From positions 1 to 6,363 of the forward strand of contig CACXHC010000143.1 of the NCBI GenBank assembly GCA_902767285.1: a DNA stretch of 6,363 bases, written 5' to 3'. The stretch is from an uncultured Ruminococcus sp. (GTDB lineage Bacteria > Bacillota > Clostridia > Oscillospirales > Acutalibacteraceae). The notes under the pieces were generated by a model, which searched no databases, was not told the origin of the DNA, and worked only from the letters and a program-made list of their open reading frames with translations. Each line of letters starts with the position of its first letter. Position 1 is the stretch's first letter. A program made the translations under genes and the position numbers. Below are positions 1 through 6,223 of this stretch, in pieces.

Positions 1-133
1 TTATAGAATGTTCGTTGAAACACATAAAATTTATATAGTAAAAGTTTTTTTTGCTTCTTTTTTTTCAAAAAAAAGAAGAGAAAATAAACAACAAATCGGA
101 AATTCCCTGGGGCTGTTGTTTTTTCACAGCCCC
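1..133 (-). repeat. Left copy of a 133-bp inverted intergenic repeat
   Basis: Positions 1-133 are the reverse complement of 6224-6356. By hand alignment there are 7 mismatches (left positions 24, 88, 97, 101, 105, 107, 131) and two single-base length differences in homopolymers, about 125 of 134 columns identical. The copy begins 6 bp after the stop codon of the CmpB-like gene, reading in that gene's direction: first a GC-rich hairpin, then a T-rich stretch, an A/T palindrome, an A8 run and a unique-looking outer end. It stops at the window edge, so its true outer boundary is unknown. No reading frame in it looks like a real gene. It is probably a dispersed gene-end element; no terminal inverted repeats or target duplications of a transposon are visible. 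Confidence 0.9.
54..78. repeat. A/T palindrome inside the left repeat
   Basis: CTTC followed by T8, a single C, A8 and GAAG makes a perfect 12-bp inverted repeat about one central base. It is preceded by a further T8 run at 45-52. In single-stranded form it would fold back on itself. It lacks the GC-rich stem of a normal intrinsic terminator, so its role is uncertain. Confidence 0.75.
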
Positions 134-134
134 A
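108..134 (-). terminator. GC-rich hairpin after the CmpB-like gene
   Basis: A perfect 9-bp stem (108-116 with 126-134, core GGGGCTGT/ACAGCCCC) with a 9-nt loop lies 5 bp after the TGA stop at 140-142. It is the strongest hairpin near this gene end, so it is the likely 3' end of the transcript. There is no immediate U-run: the T-rich stretch starts roughly 20 nt further on, so it may be a weak terminator or an mRNA 3'-stabilising structure. It is the gene-proximal part of the 133-bp repeat. Confidence 0.6.
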
Positions 135-139
135 AGAAT

Positions 140-949
140 TCAGTTACTGCGTTTTTTTCGGATATATTCTTTGAGCTTATTGCCCATATCAACTTTCACT
201 AAATTTTCTTTGCCTTTCTCAAATGACACGCTAAATTTCGTTATTCTGCTCAAGAGATATTTTTGTGAGTCGCTTAATCCTTCAGCCAAACTTCGAGCTT
301 TTTCTAAAGTTTCGACTTCATAATCGGATATTTTCTTTTTCAAGTTGGACGGCGTGGACGCAACCGCTTGATACACTGACTCGCCTTTCTCCACAAATTC
401 TCTGTTTGCATTTTCGATTTTTTCCAACAGCGAATTTAAACTCGCATTTGTAAGAGCATAGTCTGCTCCGAAAATAAACATGAGTATCAGTGAGGCTGTG
501 TCAAATATTGGCTGGGGGATTGTTCTCAGTACAATGTCCATAAACGGAAAAAAGTATAAAACAAGTATGACTCCCACTATTCCAAAAAAGGTACTTGCCA
601 AAAGACATATTCTGCCGTTCAGATTAAGCGGAAAATTACTGTAATCCCACCATCTTGCATGGAATATTTTTTCCATGGTGAATGAGGTCACATACTCCAC
701 AATCGCACTTCCAACCATACATATCAGAAATAATCTGGGTAATGTCATGTTTTCGCTTGTGAAAAACGGTACGCATTTTATGAGATATTGTAACAATAAT
801 ATGGAAAATCCGTATATCGGAAATAAAAAAAAAAAAAAGAATCCTCGGTTCTCAACATATTTAAATTCAAATGGAGTGTACAACATTTCCCACAGCCAGC
901 CTAAAAAGCTGTAAAACATAAAACATACTATAACTTGCGATATACTCAT
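140..949 (-). CDS. CmpB-like integral membrane protein (putative ABC transporter permease family)
   Basis: The product is about 269 residues with five predicted membrane segments near residues 5-23, 38-57, 72-92, 113-135 and 148-166. A mostly charged, helical, lysine-rich cytoplasmic-type tail of about 100 residues follows. Hallmarks of the CmpB-like family are visible: YSFLGWLWE at the first helix, ENRGF, PIYG, EY at 85-86, then WWDYS and NLNGRIC near 100-115. These proteins are named putative ABC permeases, but their transport role is unproven. I chose the ATG at 949, 4 bp after the upstream stop; an alternative GTG at 967 would overlap that gene by 14 bp. No good Shine-Dalgarno precedes either, so translation is probably coupled to the upstream gene. 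Oddity: a run of 14 T on the coding strand (825-838) encodes five consecutive Phe (37-41), where from memory relatives usually carry a Gly-Pro. Confidence 0.85.
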   Translation of the reverse strand: MSISQVIVCFMFYSFLGWLWEMLYTPFEFKYVENRGFFFFFLFPIYGFSILLLQYLIKCVPFFTSENMTLPRLFLICMVGSAIVEYVTSFTMEKIFHARWWDYSNFPLNLNGRICLLASTFFGIVGVILVLYFFPFMDIVLRTIPQPIFDTASLILMFIFGADYALTNASLNSLLEKIENANREFVEKGESVYQAVASTPSNLKKKISDYEVETLEKARSLAEGLSDSQKYLLSRITKFSVSFEKGKENLVKVDMGNKLKEYIRKKRSN

Positions 950-953
950 AATG

Positions 954-1238
954 TTACTTGTTAGCACTTTGAATTGCTGTAACTATAATTGATTTGAGTT
1001 TCTCGGTGTCGCTGCCTGTGAGCTTACCGCCTTTCTTGAGAATTTGGTATATCTCGGGAGCTTGTTTTGCTACTTCGTCAACAGCCTTAGACGTAACTAT
1101 CGTTCTTAATGCCGGGGGAAGTTTGTCCAAAAACTCTTTTGGTATAAGAGCTGTTATGGACTCCGTTGCGTTATCTTGAACAGAATTTTCTCCACCCAAT
1201 AATCCTTGACCCATTTGTGCAAGCATTCCTAAATCCAT
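954..1238 (-). CDS. Hypothetical 94-residue protein, first gene of the CmpB-like unit
   Basis: I do not recognise a family. The protein is small and soluble, with no signal peptide or membrane segment. The N-terminus is Gly/Met/Leu-rich (MDLGMLAQMGQGLLGG), followed by an acidic linker at residues 17-30 and then helical segments around 33-70 containing FLDKLPPALRTIV. A Lys/Gly turn (KKGGKLTG, 68-75) precedes a final amphipathic helix ending IVTAIQSANK. The start is well supported: AAAGGAG at 1248-1254 lies 9 bp before the ATG, and a good promoter lies about 60 bp further upstream. Its stop is 4 bp before the likely start of the membrane protein gene, so the two are almost certainly cotranslated and may act together. 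That partnership is inferred from position only. Confidence 0.8.
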   Translation of the reverse strand: MDLGMLAQMGQGLLGGENSVQDNATESITALIPKEFLDKLPPALRTIVTSKAVDEVAKQAPEIYQILKKGGKLTGSDTEKLKSIIVTAIQSANK

Positions 1239-1270
1239 GATCGATTACTCCTTTATTTTTTTATTTGTTT

Positions 1271-1288
1271 GAATGAGAAACCTCATTC
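1271..1288 (-). promoter_or_regulatory. Hairpin at the 5' end of the small-protein transcript
   Basis: GAATGAG (1271-1277), a 4-nt loop and CTCATTC (1282-1288) form a perfect 7-bp stem. With the start site expected near 1294 on the minus strand, the hairpin would begin about six bases into the RNA. It would be followed by an unstructured A-rich leader and the ribosome binding site. No U-run follows it in the transcript, so it is not a terminator. It could stabilise the mRNA 5' end, or be a dyad operator just downstream of the promoter. Confidence 0.5.
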
Positions 1289-1300
1289 CGACCAAATACA

Positions 1301-1329
1301 ATTAAACCATATTTTGTTAAAAAAGTCAA
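1301..1329 (-). promoter_or_regulatory. Sigma-70-type promoter for the small protein and CmpB-like gene
   Basis: On the minus strand, TTGACT (-35, 1324-1329) and TTTAAT (-10, 1301-1306) are separated by exactly 17 bp; each hexamer matches consensus at five of six positions. The expected start is near 1294, giving a leader of about 56 nt. It lies in the 132-bp gap after cdd. No convincing terminator follows cdd, so some read-through from the upstream operon is also possible. Confidence 0.7.
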
Positions 1330-1370
1330 TCGAATTTTAAGGCAAAAACCTCTGTTAATTTTGAAAAAAA

Positions 1371-1769
1371 TTATATAGATAAAACAAATGGTAACGGAAA
1401 TATATCAGAAAAATTCATTTCGTGTATTCCGTTGCTGTCAGTTAAGATTATTTTGAAATTTTCGCTGCAAAACTCGCTCAAAACTTGCCGACAGACTCCG
1501 CATGGCTGAGTTATGCTCGAAAAACTGCCGTCAGATGTTCCGGCTATGGCTATTTTTACAAAATGCCTCTTCCCTTTTGCGACTGCCGAAAATATCGCCG
1601 TTCTTTCGGCACAGCAGGTCGCTCCGTAAGATGCGTTTTCAACATTACAGCCCGTAAAAACTTCGCCGTCATCACATAGCAAAGCCGCTCCCACTCTGAA
1701 TTTGGAGTATGGAGAGTAACTGTTTTCACTCGCTTTTTCGGCTTTTTCTATAAGTTCGCTGTTGGTCAT
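1371..1769 (-). CDS. cdd: Cytidine deaminase
   Basis: Hydrolytic deamination of cytidine and deoxycytidine to uridine and deoxyuridine in pyrimidine salvage (EC 3.5.4.5), cytosolic. The product is 132 residues, the usual length of the small tetrameric class. Zinc and catalytic motifs are intact: NVENASYG at 42-49 (substrate binding), CAER with Cys53 as zinc ligand and Glu55 as proton shuttle, and PCGVCRQ with Cys90 and Cys93 as the other ligands. I chose the ATG at 1769 over an in-frame TTG at 1784 because AAGGTGAT lies 4 bp before the ATG and the shorter form starts like other family members. It is the last gene of the ABC-deoD-cdd operon, 11 bp after deoD. The C-terminus (FPLPFVLSI) is normal for the family. 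Confidence 0.96.
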   Translation of the reverse strand: MTNSELIEKAEKASENSYSPYSKFRVGAALLCDDGEVFTGCNVENASYGATCCAERTAIFSAVAKGKRHFVKIAIAGTSDGSFSSITQPCGVCRQVLSEFCSENFKIILTDSNGIHEMNFSDIFPLPFVLSI

Positions 1770-1773
1770 GAAA

Positions 1774-1781
1774 ATCACCTT
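1774..1781 (-). promoter_or_regulatory. Ribosome binding site that sets the cdd start
   Basis: AAGGTGAT on the minus strand directly follows and partly overlaps the deoD TGA stop (1781-1783) and lies 4 bp before the cdd ATG. It matches the GGTGAT part of the anti-Shine-Dalgarno complement. A TTG start at 1784 would place this site inside the coding sequence, which argues for the ATG. Confidence 0.7.
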
Positions 1782-2494
1782 CAATCAACCGCTGTTTTGA
1801 GTGCCGCCGTTATCATTTCATTAAATTTGGTCTGGCGTTCCTCAGAGGACGTTTCTTTTTTAGTAAAAGGACAATCCGATATTGTAAGTACCGAGAGAGC
1901 ATTTTTATTGGCTTTTGATGCGTTTATATATAAAGCTGCTGTTTCCATCTCAACCGCAATTACTCCCATAGACTGCCATTTTCTATCGCAGTCCTTCTCG
2001 GCGGTGTAGAATGAATCCGAACTTAATATATTTCCAATATGAATCGTATAACCGAGTTTTTCGCATACTTCATCAAATTTTTTCAAAAGGTTGTAACTTG
2101 CAAGCGGGGCGAATGTTCCGTTTAATTCAAACTGATTCGCATACGCCGAGTTTGTACTTGCTCCCATAGCAACAACTATATCGAATAAATCAAGTTTTTC
2201 GCTCAATGCACCTGCCGAGCCGATTCTTATAATATTATCGACATCGTAAAAATTGAAAAGCTCGTATGAGTAAATCGCCATTGACGGCATACCCATTCCG
2301 CTGCCCATTACCGAAACGGGTTTTCCGCAGTATTCTCCGGTATAACCGAGCATTCCTCTAACTTCGGTAATAAGTTTTGCATTTTCAAGATAATTTTCAG
2401 CTATAAATTTAGCTCGAAGCGGATCTCCCGGCATAAGAACCGTTTTTGCGAAATCTCCTAATTTTGCCGAAATATGCGGGGTAGGTATAGACAT
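1781..2494 (-). CDS. deoD: Purine-nucleoside phosphorylase, DeoD type
   Basis: Phosphorolysis of purine (deoxy)ribonucleosides to free base and (deoxy)ribose-1-phosphate (EC 2.4.2.1), in cytosolic nucleoside salvage. At 237 residues it matches the hexameric bacterial class. Residues corresponding to the known E. coli active site are present with a +3 offset in the N-terminal half: His7, Gly23 in GDPLRA, Arg27, Arg46 in RGMLGYTG and Arg90 in IIRIGSAG. Glu182/Glu184 in VEMETAALY, Ser206-Asp207 and Arg220 complete the set. The SDCPF segment replaces the E. coli SDHI. AGGAGGA lies 6 bp before the ATG and overlaps the stop codon of the permease gene, so expression is coupled to the ABC transporter genes. 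The next gene is cdd, a common salvage partner. Confidence 0.97.
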   Translation of the reverse strand: MSIPTPHISAKLGDFAKTVLMPGDPLRAKFIAENYLENAKLITEVRGMLGYTGEYCGKPVSVMGSGMGMPSMAIYSYELFNFYDVDNIIRIGSAGALSEKLDLFDIVVAMGASTNSAYANQFELNGTFAPLASYNLLKKFDEVCEKLGYTIHIGNILSSDSFYTAEKDCDRKWQSMGVIAVEMETAALYINASKANKNALSVLTISDCPFTKKETSSEERQTKFNEMITAALKTAVD

Positions 2495-2506
2495 ATAAAA
2501 TCCTCC

Positions 2507-4177
2507 TTACATTTCTATTTTTTCAATATTTTTTACGCCCTTATTTTTACACAAAAGATAAAACTCAAAAGCCATAACGCCCGATGCTATAAGTATTAAA
2601 TTTTGAATGAAAAATACAGGCAGAAAATCAAGCTTGTTTAATCCCAATGCAACAACGCAAACAATAGCAGTTAAAAGTATTTCTATTGCCATGTTGTAAA
2701 ATACATGATAATTGCCTCTCAGGGCGTTTACTTCATCGTCCCAGATGAGTTTTGGGTTTATGGTGTCTATATATATTCCGAGATATGTTGAATATATAAC
2801 CGAAAGTATACTCAAAAATACGCAGAACATACAAAAATAAGCACTTATTTTCAAAATTACAAATGTTGTTATTATGTAGACTATAAGTCCCGAACCGCTT
2901 ATAACTATACTGACAAGTGCTTTGCTGTTGATTTGCGTCATTATATCAACAGGCAGATATTTCATTATTTCAAAATGACGGCCTTCTCTTGTTATCGCAC
3001 TCGATGCAAGACAGTTCAGCGATGTGAGAATTACCGAAACTCCAAAAACAAGCACTGTTACATAAAGTATTGCTTCTGATTGTCCTTCTTGCAGTTTATA
3101 AATAAATCCGCTTAAAAAATCACTTCGATTTTGCAGAACTATAAACAAATAGATGAATATTGGCCATATTAAGTTAATGCCGACACAGTTCGTCATATAT
3201 GCCGGTGTTCTGAAAAGTATCTTTATCTCTTTTTTGAAATATGTTTCAATGTGCGAAGATTCTTTGATTGCTTTGTCAAAATTTGCTTCTTTATATTTAG
3301 ACGCACCGTCACCGCCGTTGATAGATACAACCGTTTTTAAGTATAATTGCGATGCAAGCAACATTACAATTCCGACTGCCACAGCATTTACGATAATATA
3401 CAGCAAAAGCGATATAAAACTTCCCGCCATAGCATTTGACATGAGCGGAACATTTACAAAAATAATATCAAGAACGCTCAGTAATTTTATATCGTTGTGC
3501 ATGAGTTGTTCTACAAATACATCGGGCGAGAACCCGTTTGAAAGATTCAACGCAAATACAAGTGCTATCAATATAACTACTGACGAAAAAGCCGTTATTT
3601 TGCTTACTCTTTCTTTATTTTTAAAGAATTTAGAGAAATACATTACTATCATGCACACAATGGCACAATAGCATATTGGAAGTACCGGAAAAGTAAAAAT
3701 TGCGATAACAGCGGCAAAAATTCCGGCTGGCGTTACTCCATACCCTACCATGAATCCAACCAACGCACTTATTACAAGTATACACTCCATGACGTTTTCC
3801 GAAATCATTGTTGAGGCTAATTTCGCTCCAACTATCTTCATGGGCGATATTGGCAAAGGCAAAAGATAATCGAGGTCTTTTGAAAAATAGAAAACACTCA
3901 TAACTACATTGAATCCAAAGACCACCGAGAACAGCGTAACAATATGGAGCATGAGTTTCAGTCCTGCCGCCGCGGAGTTGCTTTCTCCGCCGAGTGCCGA
4001 AAGTCCGCTTGTAAGAGCATACACCATAAATCCGACAAAAAACGCAACCGGTAAAAATATAAACAATCCGATAATTACGCCCATAACCGCTCCGAATGCT
4101 TTACTGCGTTTTTTCTCCTCGATAGTCGGCTCTACCGATGCACCGGTTATTTTTATAAGCTGAAGAAACACATTCAT
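2507..4177 (-). CDS. Large ABC exporter permease (about 556 residues)
   Basis: A polytopic membrane protein with about 12 hydrophobic segments in two similar halves. The first half has segments near residues 30-55, 73-98, 117-140, 145-175, 196-215 and 255-285. A cytoplasmic loop at about 290-335 follows, then the second half from about 340 to the C-terminus. Recognisable features of this Firmicutes ABC exporter permease class are KDLDYLLPLPISP after the second segment, REGRHFEIMKYLP in the second half and NPKLIWDDEVNAL near the end. The substrate cannot be told from the sequence. I chose the ATG at 4177, preceded by GGCGGTGA at 4182-4189, over an in-frame TTG at 4195. It starts 18 bp after the ATPase gene and is followed 12 bp later by deoD. 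Confidence 0.9.
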   Translation of the reverse strand: MNVFLQLIKITGASVEPTIEEKKRSKAFGAVMGVIIGLFIFLPVAFFVGFMVYALTSGLSALGGESNSAAAGLKLMLHIVTLFSVVFGFNVVMSVFYFSKDLDYLLPLPISPMKIVGAKLASTMISENVMECILVISALVGFMVGYGVTPAGIFAAVIAIFTFPVLPICYCAIVCMIVMYFSKFFKNKERVSKITAFSSVVILIALVFALNLSNGFSPDVFVEQLMHNDIKLLSVLDIIFVNVPLMSNAMAGSFISLLLYIIVNAVAVGIVMLLASQLYLKTVVSINGGDGASKYKEANFDKAIKESSHIETYFKKEIKILFRTPAYMTNCVGINLIWPIFIYLFIVLQNRSDFLSGFIYKLQEGQSEAILYVTVLVFGVSVILTSLNCLASSAITREGRHFEIMKYLPVDIMTQINSKALVSIVISGSGLIVYIITTFVILKISAYFCMFCVFLSILSVIYSTYLGIYIDTINPKLIWDDEVNALRGNYHVFYNMAIEILLTAIVCVVALGLNKLDFLPVFFIQNLILIASGVMAFEFYLLCKNKGVKNIEKIEM

Positions 4178-4181
4178 AAAT

Positions 4182-4189
4182 TCACCGCC
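4182..4189 (-). promoter_or_regulatory. Ribosome binding site that sets the permease start
   Basis: GGCGGTGA on the minus strand lies 4 bp before the ATG at 4177 and matches the Shine-Dalgarno complement with one mismatch. It lies in the gap after the ATPase stop codon (4196-4198). It favours the ATG over the upstream TTG. Confidence 0.6.
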
Positions 4190-4195
4190 CGACAA

Positions 4196-4918
4196 TCATT
4201 TTGTTCCTGTAATCTCAAGAAAAATATCCTCAAGATTTTTGTCTTTGTTGCGTTTTTCGAGTTCTGCCAAAGTACCGTCATACAATTTATGACCTTTTTT
4301 GATTATTATGACTTTATCGCACAATTTCTCGGCAACTTCCAACACATGAGTAGAAAAAAATACGCTGTTTCCTGCTTTTGTATGTTCTTTCATCAATGCT
4401 TTTAGTTCAAAAGAAGATTTAGGGTCAAGACCTGTCATAGGTTCGTCAAGAATCCACACTTCGGGTTTGTGCATGAGTGCGGCGATTACCATCAGTTTTT
4501 GACGCATACCATGCGAATAACTGAGTATCTGAGAATTGAGTGCTTTCGATAACTCGAATCTTTCGGCAAGATCATCAATTGTTTTTTTGCGTTCATCTGC
4601 CGGAGTTTTATATACATCACCGATAAAATTCAAAAATTCTATTCCCTTAAGTCTTAAAAAAATATCGGGATTATCGGCAATATAGCCTATACAAGCCTTA
4701 GCTTTGAGGGGTTCTTTACTAACATCGAATCCATTCACTTGTATTGTTCCTTTGTCGGGAGTAAGAATACCCGACAGAAGTTTTATTGTTGTTGTTTTCC
4801 CTGAACCGTTAGGGCCTATAAATCCGACAAGTTCGCCGTCACCAACTGTAAAATTCATATTATCGAGTGCTTTGACTTTGCCGTTGTATGTTTTGCTTAC
4901 TGCTTTAAACTCTATCAC
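4196..4918 (-). CDS. ABC transporter ATP-binding protein
   Basis: ATPase subunit of the exporter encoded next. The product is 240 residues from a GTG start. Walker A GPNGSGKT is at 35-42, the signature is SYSHGM (133-138) rather than LSGGQ, Walker B is VWILDEP at 154-160, the D-loop is GLD at 163-165 and the switch His is 191. The Q-loop position reads IGYIADNPD, without the usual Gln; I recall this being common in this exporter subfamily. The C-terminus LEDIFLEIT is typical of this group. I chose the GTG at 4918 over an ATG at 4936 because GGAGG (4927-4931) lies 8 bp before it, inside the longer reading frame, and MIEFKAVSKTY is the normal family N-terminus; the ATG has no ribosome binding site. 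It is the first gene of the four-gene operon. Confidence 0.94.
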   Translation of the reverse strand: MIEFKAVSKTYNGKVKALDNMNFTVGDGELVGFIGPNGSGKTTTIKLLSGILTPDKGTIQVNGFDVSKEPLKAKACIGYIADNPDIFLRLKGIEFLNFIGDVYKTPADERKKTIDDLAERFELSKALNSQILSYSHGMRQKLMVIAALMHKPEVWILDEPMTGLDPKSSFELKALMKEHTKAGNSVFFSTHVLEVAEKLCDKVIIIKKGHKLYDGTLAELEKRNKDKNLEDIFLEITGTK

Positions 4919-4926
4919 TTTGACCG

Positions 4927-4931
4927 CCTCC
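4927..4931 (-). promoter_or_regulatory. Ribosome binding site that sets the GTG start of the ATPase
   Basis: GGAGG on the minus strand lies 8 bp before the GTG at 4918. It falls within codons 2-4 of the alternative longer frame starting at 4936, which itself is preceded only by A/T-rich sequence. This makes the GTG the likelier start. Confidence 0.65.
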
Positions 4932-4977
4932 AACATATTTTATTGATAAAATACATAAAATTTTTATCTTATAGAAA

Positions 4978-5006
4978 ATTATACTATAACTATTAATGAA
5001 ATTCAA
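4978..5006 (-). promoter_or_regulatory. Promoter of the ABC-deoD-cdd operon
   Basis: On the minus strand, TTGAAT (-35, 5001-5006) and a perfect TATAAT (-10, 4978-4983) are 17 bp apart. The expected start near 4971 gives a leader of about 52 nt, too short for a known nucleoside-sensing riboswitch plus expression platform. Together with the ddh promoter it forms a divergent pair about 137 bp apart. Confidence 0.75.
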
Positions 5007-5037
5007 CACATTTTACAATTTTTTTAAAGAATCAATT

Positions 5038-5131
5038 TTAAAATGCAACTTCATATTTTGATATTTTAGATACAGTTTAAAGTGATTTATATTTAAAATC
5101 TGCAAGTTTTCAAAAAAATCTTGCATTTTAA
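5038..5131. promoter_or_regulatory. Three related TTAAAAT..GCAA motifs between the divergent promoters
   Basis: TTAAAATGCAA at 5038-5048 recurs exactly in inverted orientation at 5121-5131 (TTGCATTTTAA). A third version with a 2-base insertion, TTAAAATCTGCAA, lies at 5093-5105. The second and third copies face each other and form an imperfect dyad (5093-5131) with TGCAAG/CTTGCA as core. That dyad ends 11 bp before the -35 of ddh. This could be a repressor or activator site; because the region is very AT-rich, some of the similarity could be chance. The rest of the roughly 300-bp gap (4919-5222) holds only the two promoters and A/T-rich sequence; I see no gene in it. Confidence 0.4.
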
Positions 5132-5142
5132 GATATTTTATA

Positions 5143-5171
5143 TTGATTTATCAACGGAGTTGTAGTATAAT
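5143..5171 (+). promoter_or_regulatory. Promoter of ddh
   Basis: TTGATT (-35, 5143-5148) and a perfect TATAAT (-10, 5166-5171) are separated by 17 bp. The expected start near 5178 gives a leader of about 45 nt. A lysine riboswitch, which needs about 170 nt, cannot fit between this promoter and the gene. Confidence 0.75.
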
Positions 5172-5222
5172 GTTTTCTGTGAGATTTATACGATCCGCAA
5201 ATTTGATTAAGAGGTGTTTAAC

Positions 5223-6209
5223 ATGAGCGTAAAAATAGGAATATACGGCTACGGTAATTTGGGAAAAGGCGTTGAACAAGCCATTAAAAAGAACAAAGAT
5301 ACTGAACTTGTCGCTGTTATTTCAAGACGTGACCCGTCAACAGTCAAAATAGCAACGGAGAATGTACCCGTTGTATCTTCTGATCTTGTTAAAGAATACA
5401 AAGACAAAATCGATGTTATGATAATCTGTGGCGGCAGTGCAACTGATCTTCCGAAAATGACTCCCGAACTCGTTAAGAATTTCAACGTTATCGACAGTTT
5501 TGATACACACGCAAATATCCCCACACACTTTTCTAATGTTGACAAAGCGGCAAAGGAATCAGGAAAAATTGGTATAATTTCCGTGGGTTGGGATCCGGGA
5601 ATGTTCTCTCTCGCAAGACTTTACAGCAACTGCATTCTTACCGAGGGTGAAGATTATACTTTCTGGGGCAAAGGTGTAAGCCAAGGTCATTCGGACGCTG
5701 TTCGCAGAATTGACGGTGTTCTCGATGCAAGACAATATACTGTACCTGTTCCCGAAGCTCTCGAAGCTGTAAGAGCCGGAAAAAATCCTCAACTATCCAC
5801 TCGTGAAAAACATACAAGAGTTTGCTATGTTGTTGCTGCCGAGGGTGCCGACAAAGCTAAAATCGAAAACAAAATAAAAACTATGCCTAACTATTTCGCA
5901 GATTACGATACAACAGTACACTTCATTTCGGCTGAAGAAATGAAACGTGACCACAGCGGACTCCCGCACGGCGGACTCGTTATAAGAAGCGGTAAAACAG
6001 GTGCGAACAACGAAAATACTCATATTATCGAGTATCGCCTTAAACTCGACTCCAACCCCGAGTTCACCGCAAGCGTTCTTATCGCTTTTGCAAGAGCTGC
6101 CGCAAGACTTAACGCAGAAGGCGTAAGCGGCTGCAAGACCGTTTTTGATATTGCTCCGGCATATCTCAGCGAAAAATCACACGAAGAAATTATTTCTCAT
6201 ATGCTTTAA
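5223..6209 (+). CDS. ddh: meso-Diaminopimelate D-dehydrogenase
   Basis: Catalyses the NADPH-dependent reductive amination of L-2-amino-6-oxopimelate (open form of tetrahydrodipicolinate) to meso-diaminopimelate (EC 1.4.1.16). This is the one-step branch that bypasses the succinylase/acetylase routes to lysine and peptidoglycan; the enzyme is cytosolic and dimeric. The product is 328 residues, close to the 320 of the Corynebacterium enzyme. Visible features: Rossmann GYGNLG at 9-14, SRR at 34-36 for NADPH phosphate, CGGSATD at 69-75, Asp94 and Asp124 (family substrate-binding positions), GWDPGMFS at 122-129, then SQGHSDAVRRIDG, MPNYF, PHGG and EYRLKLDSNPEFTA. The ATG at 5223 is preferred over a GTG at 5214 because GAGGTG (5211-5216) sits 6 bp before it. 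Codon use looks more biased and GC-richer than in the neighbours, which may reflect high expression. It is a single gene with its own promoter. Confidence 0.97.
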   Translation: MSVKIGIYGYGNLGKGVEQAIKKNKDTELVAVISRRDPSTVKIATENVPVVSSDLVKEYKDKIDVMIICGGSATDLPKMTPELVKNFNVIDSFDTHANIPTHFSNVDKAAKESGKIGIISVGWDPGMFSLARLYSNCILTEGEDYTFWGKGVSQGHSDAVRRIDGVLDARQYTVPVPEALEAVRAGKNPQLSTREKHTRVCYVVAAEGADKAKIENKIKTMPNYFADYDTTVHFISAEEMKRDHSGLPHGGLVIRSGKTGANNENTHIIEYRLKLDSNPEFTASVLIAFARAAARLNAEGVSGCKTVFDIAPAYLSEKSHEEIISHML

Positions 6210-6223
6210 TAAAATATAAAAAA

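Noticed and set aside
1..133. Transposon or insertion-sequence ends bounding a composite element.
   Set aside because: No transposase, no terminal inverted repeats within each copy and no visible target duplication. The outer edges cannot be tested because they lie at the window ends.
8..323. Short plus-strand open frames over the left repeat and the end of the CmpB-like gene.
   Set aside because: They have no ribosome binding sites, have low-complexity Phe/Lys/Ser composition and are antisense to a recognisable gene.
1333..1362. AGG/CCT hairpin after cdd as a terminator.
   Set aside because: Only about 4 bp of stem including a wobble pair, and not followed by a proper U-run. Too weak to call.
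3153..3671. 172-codon plus-strand open frame inside the permease gene.
   Set aside because: It is antisense to a well-supported membrane protein gene, and its sequence has no recognisable domain and no start signals. It is a shadow frame.
5172..5222. Lysine riboswitch upstream of ddh.
   Set aside because: The leader from the predicted start is about 45 nt, far shorter than the riboswitch, and no matching conserved elements are seen.
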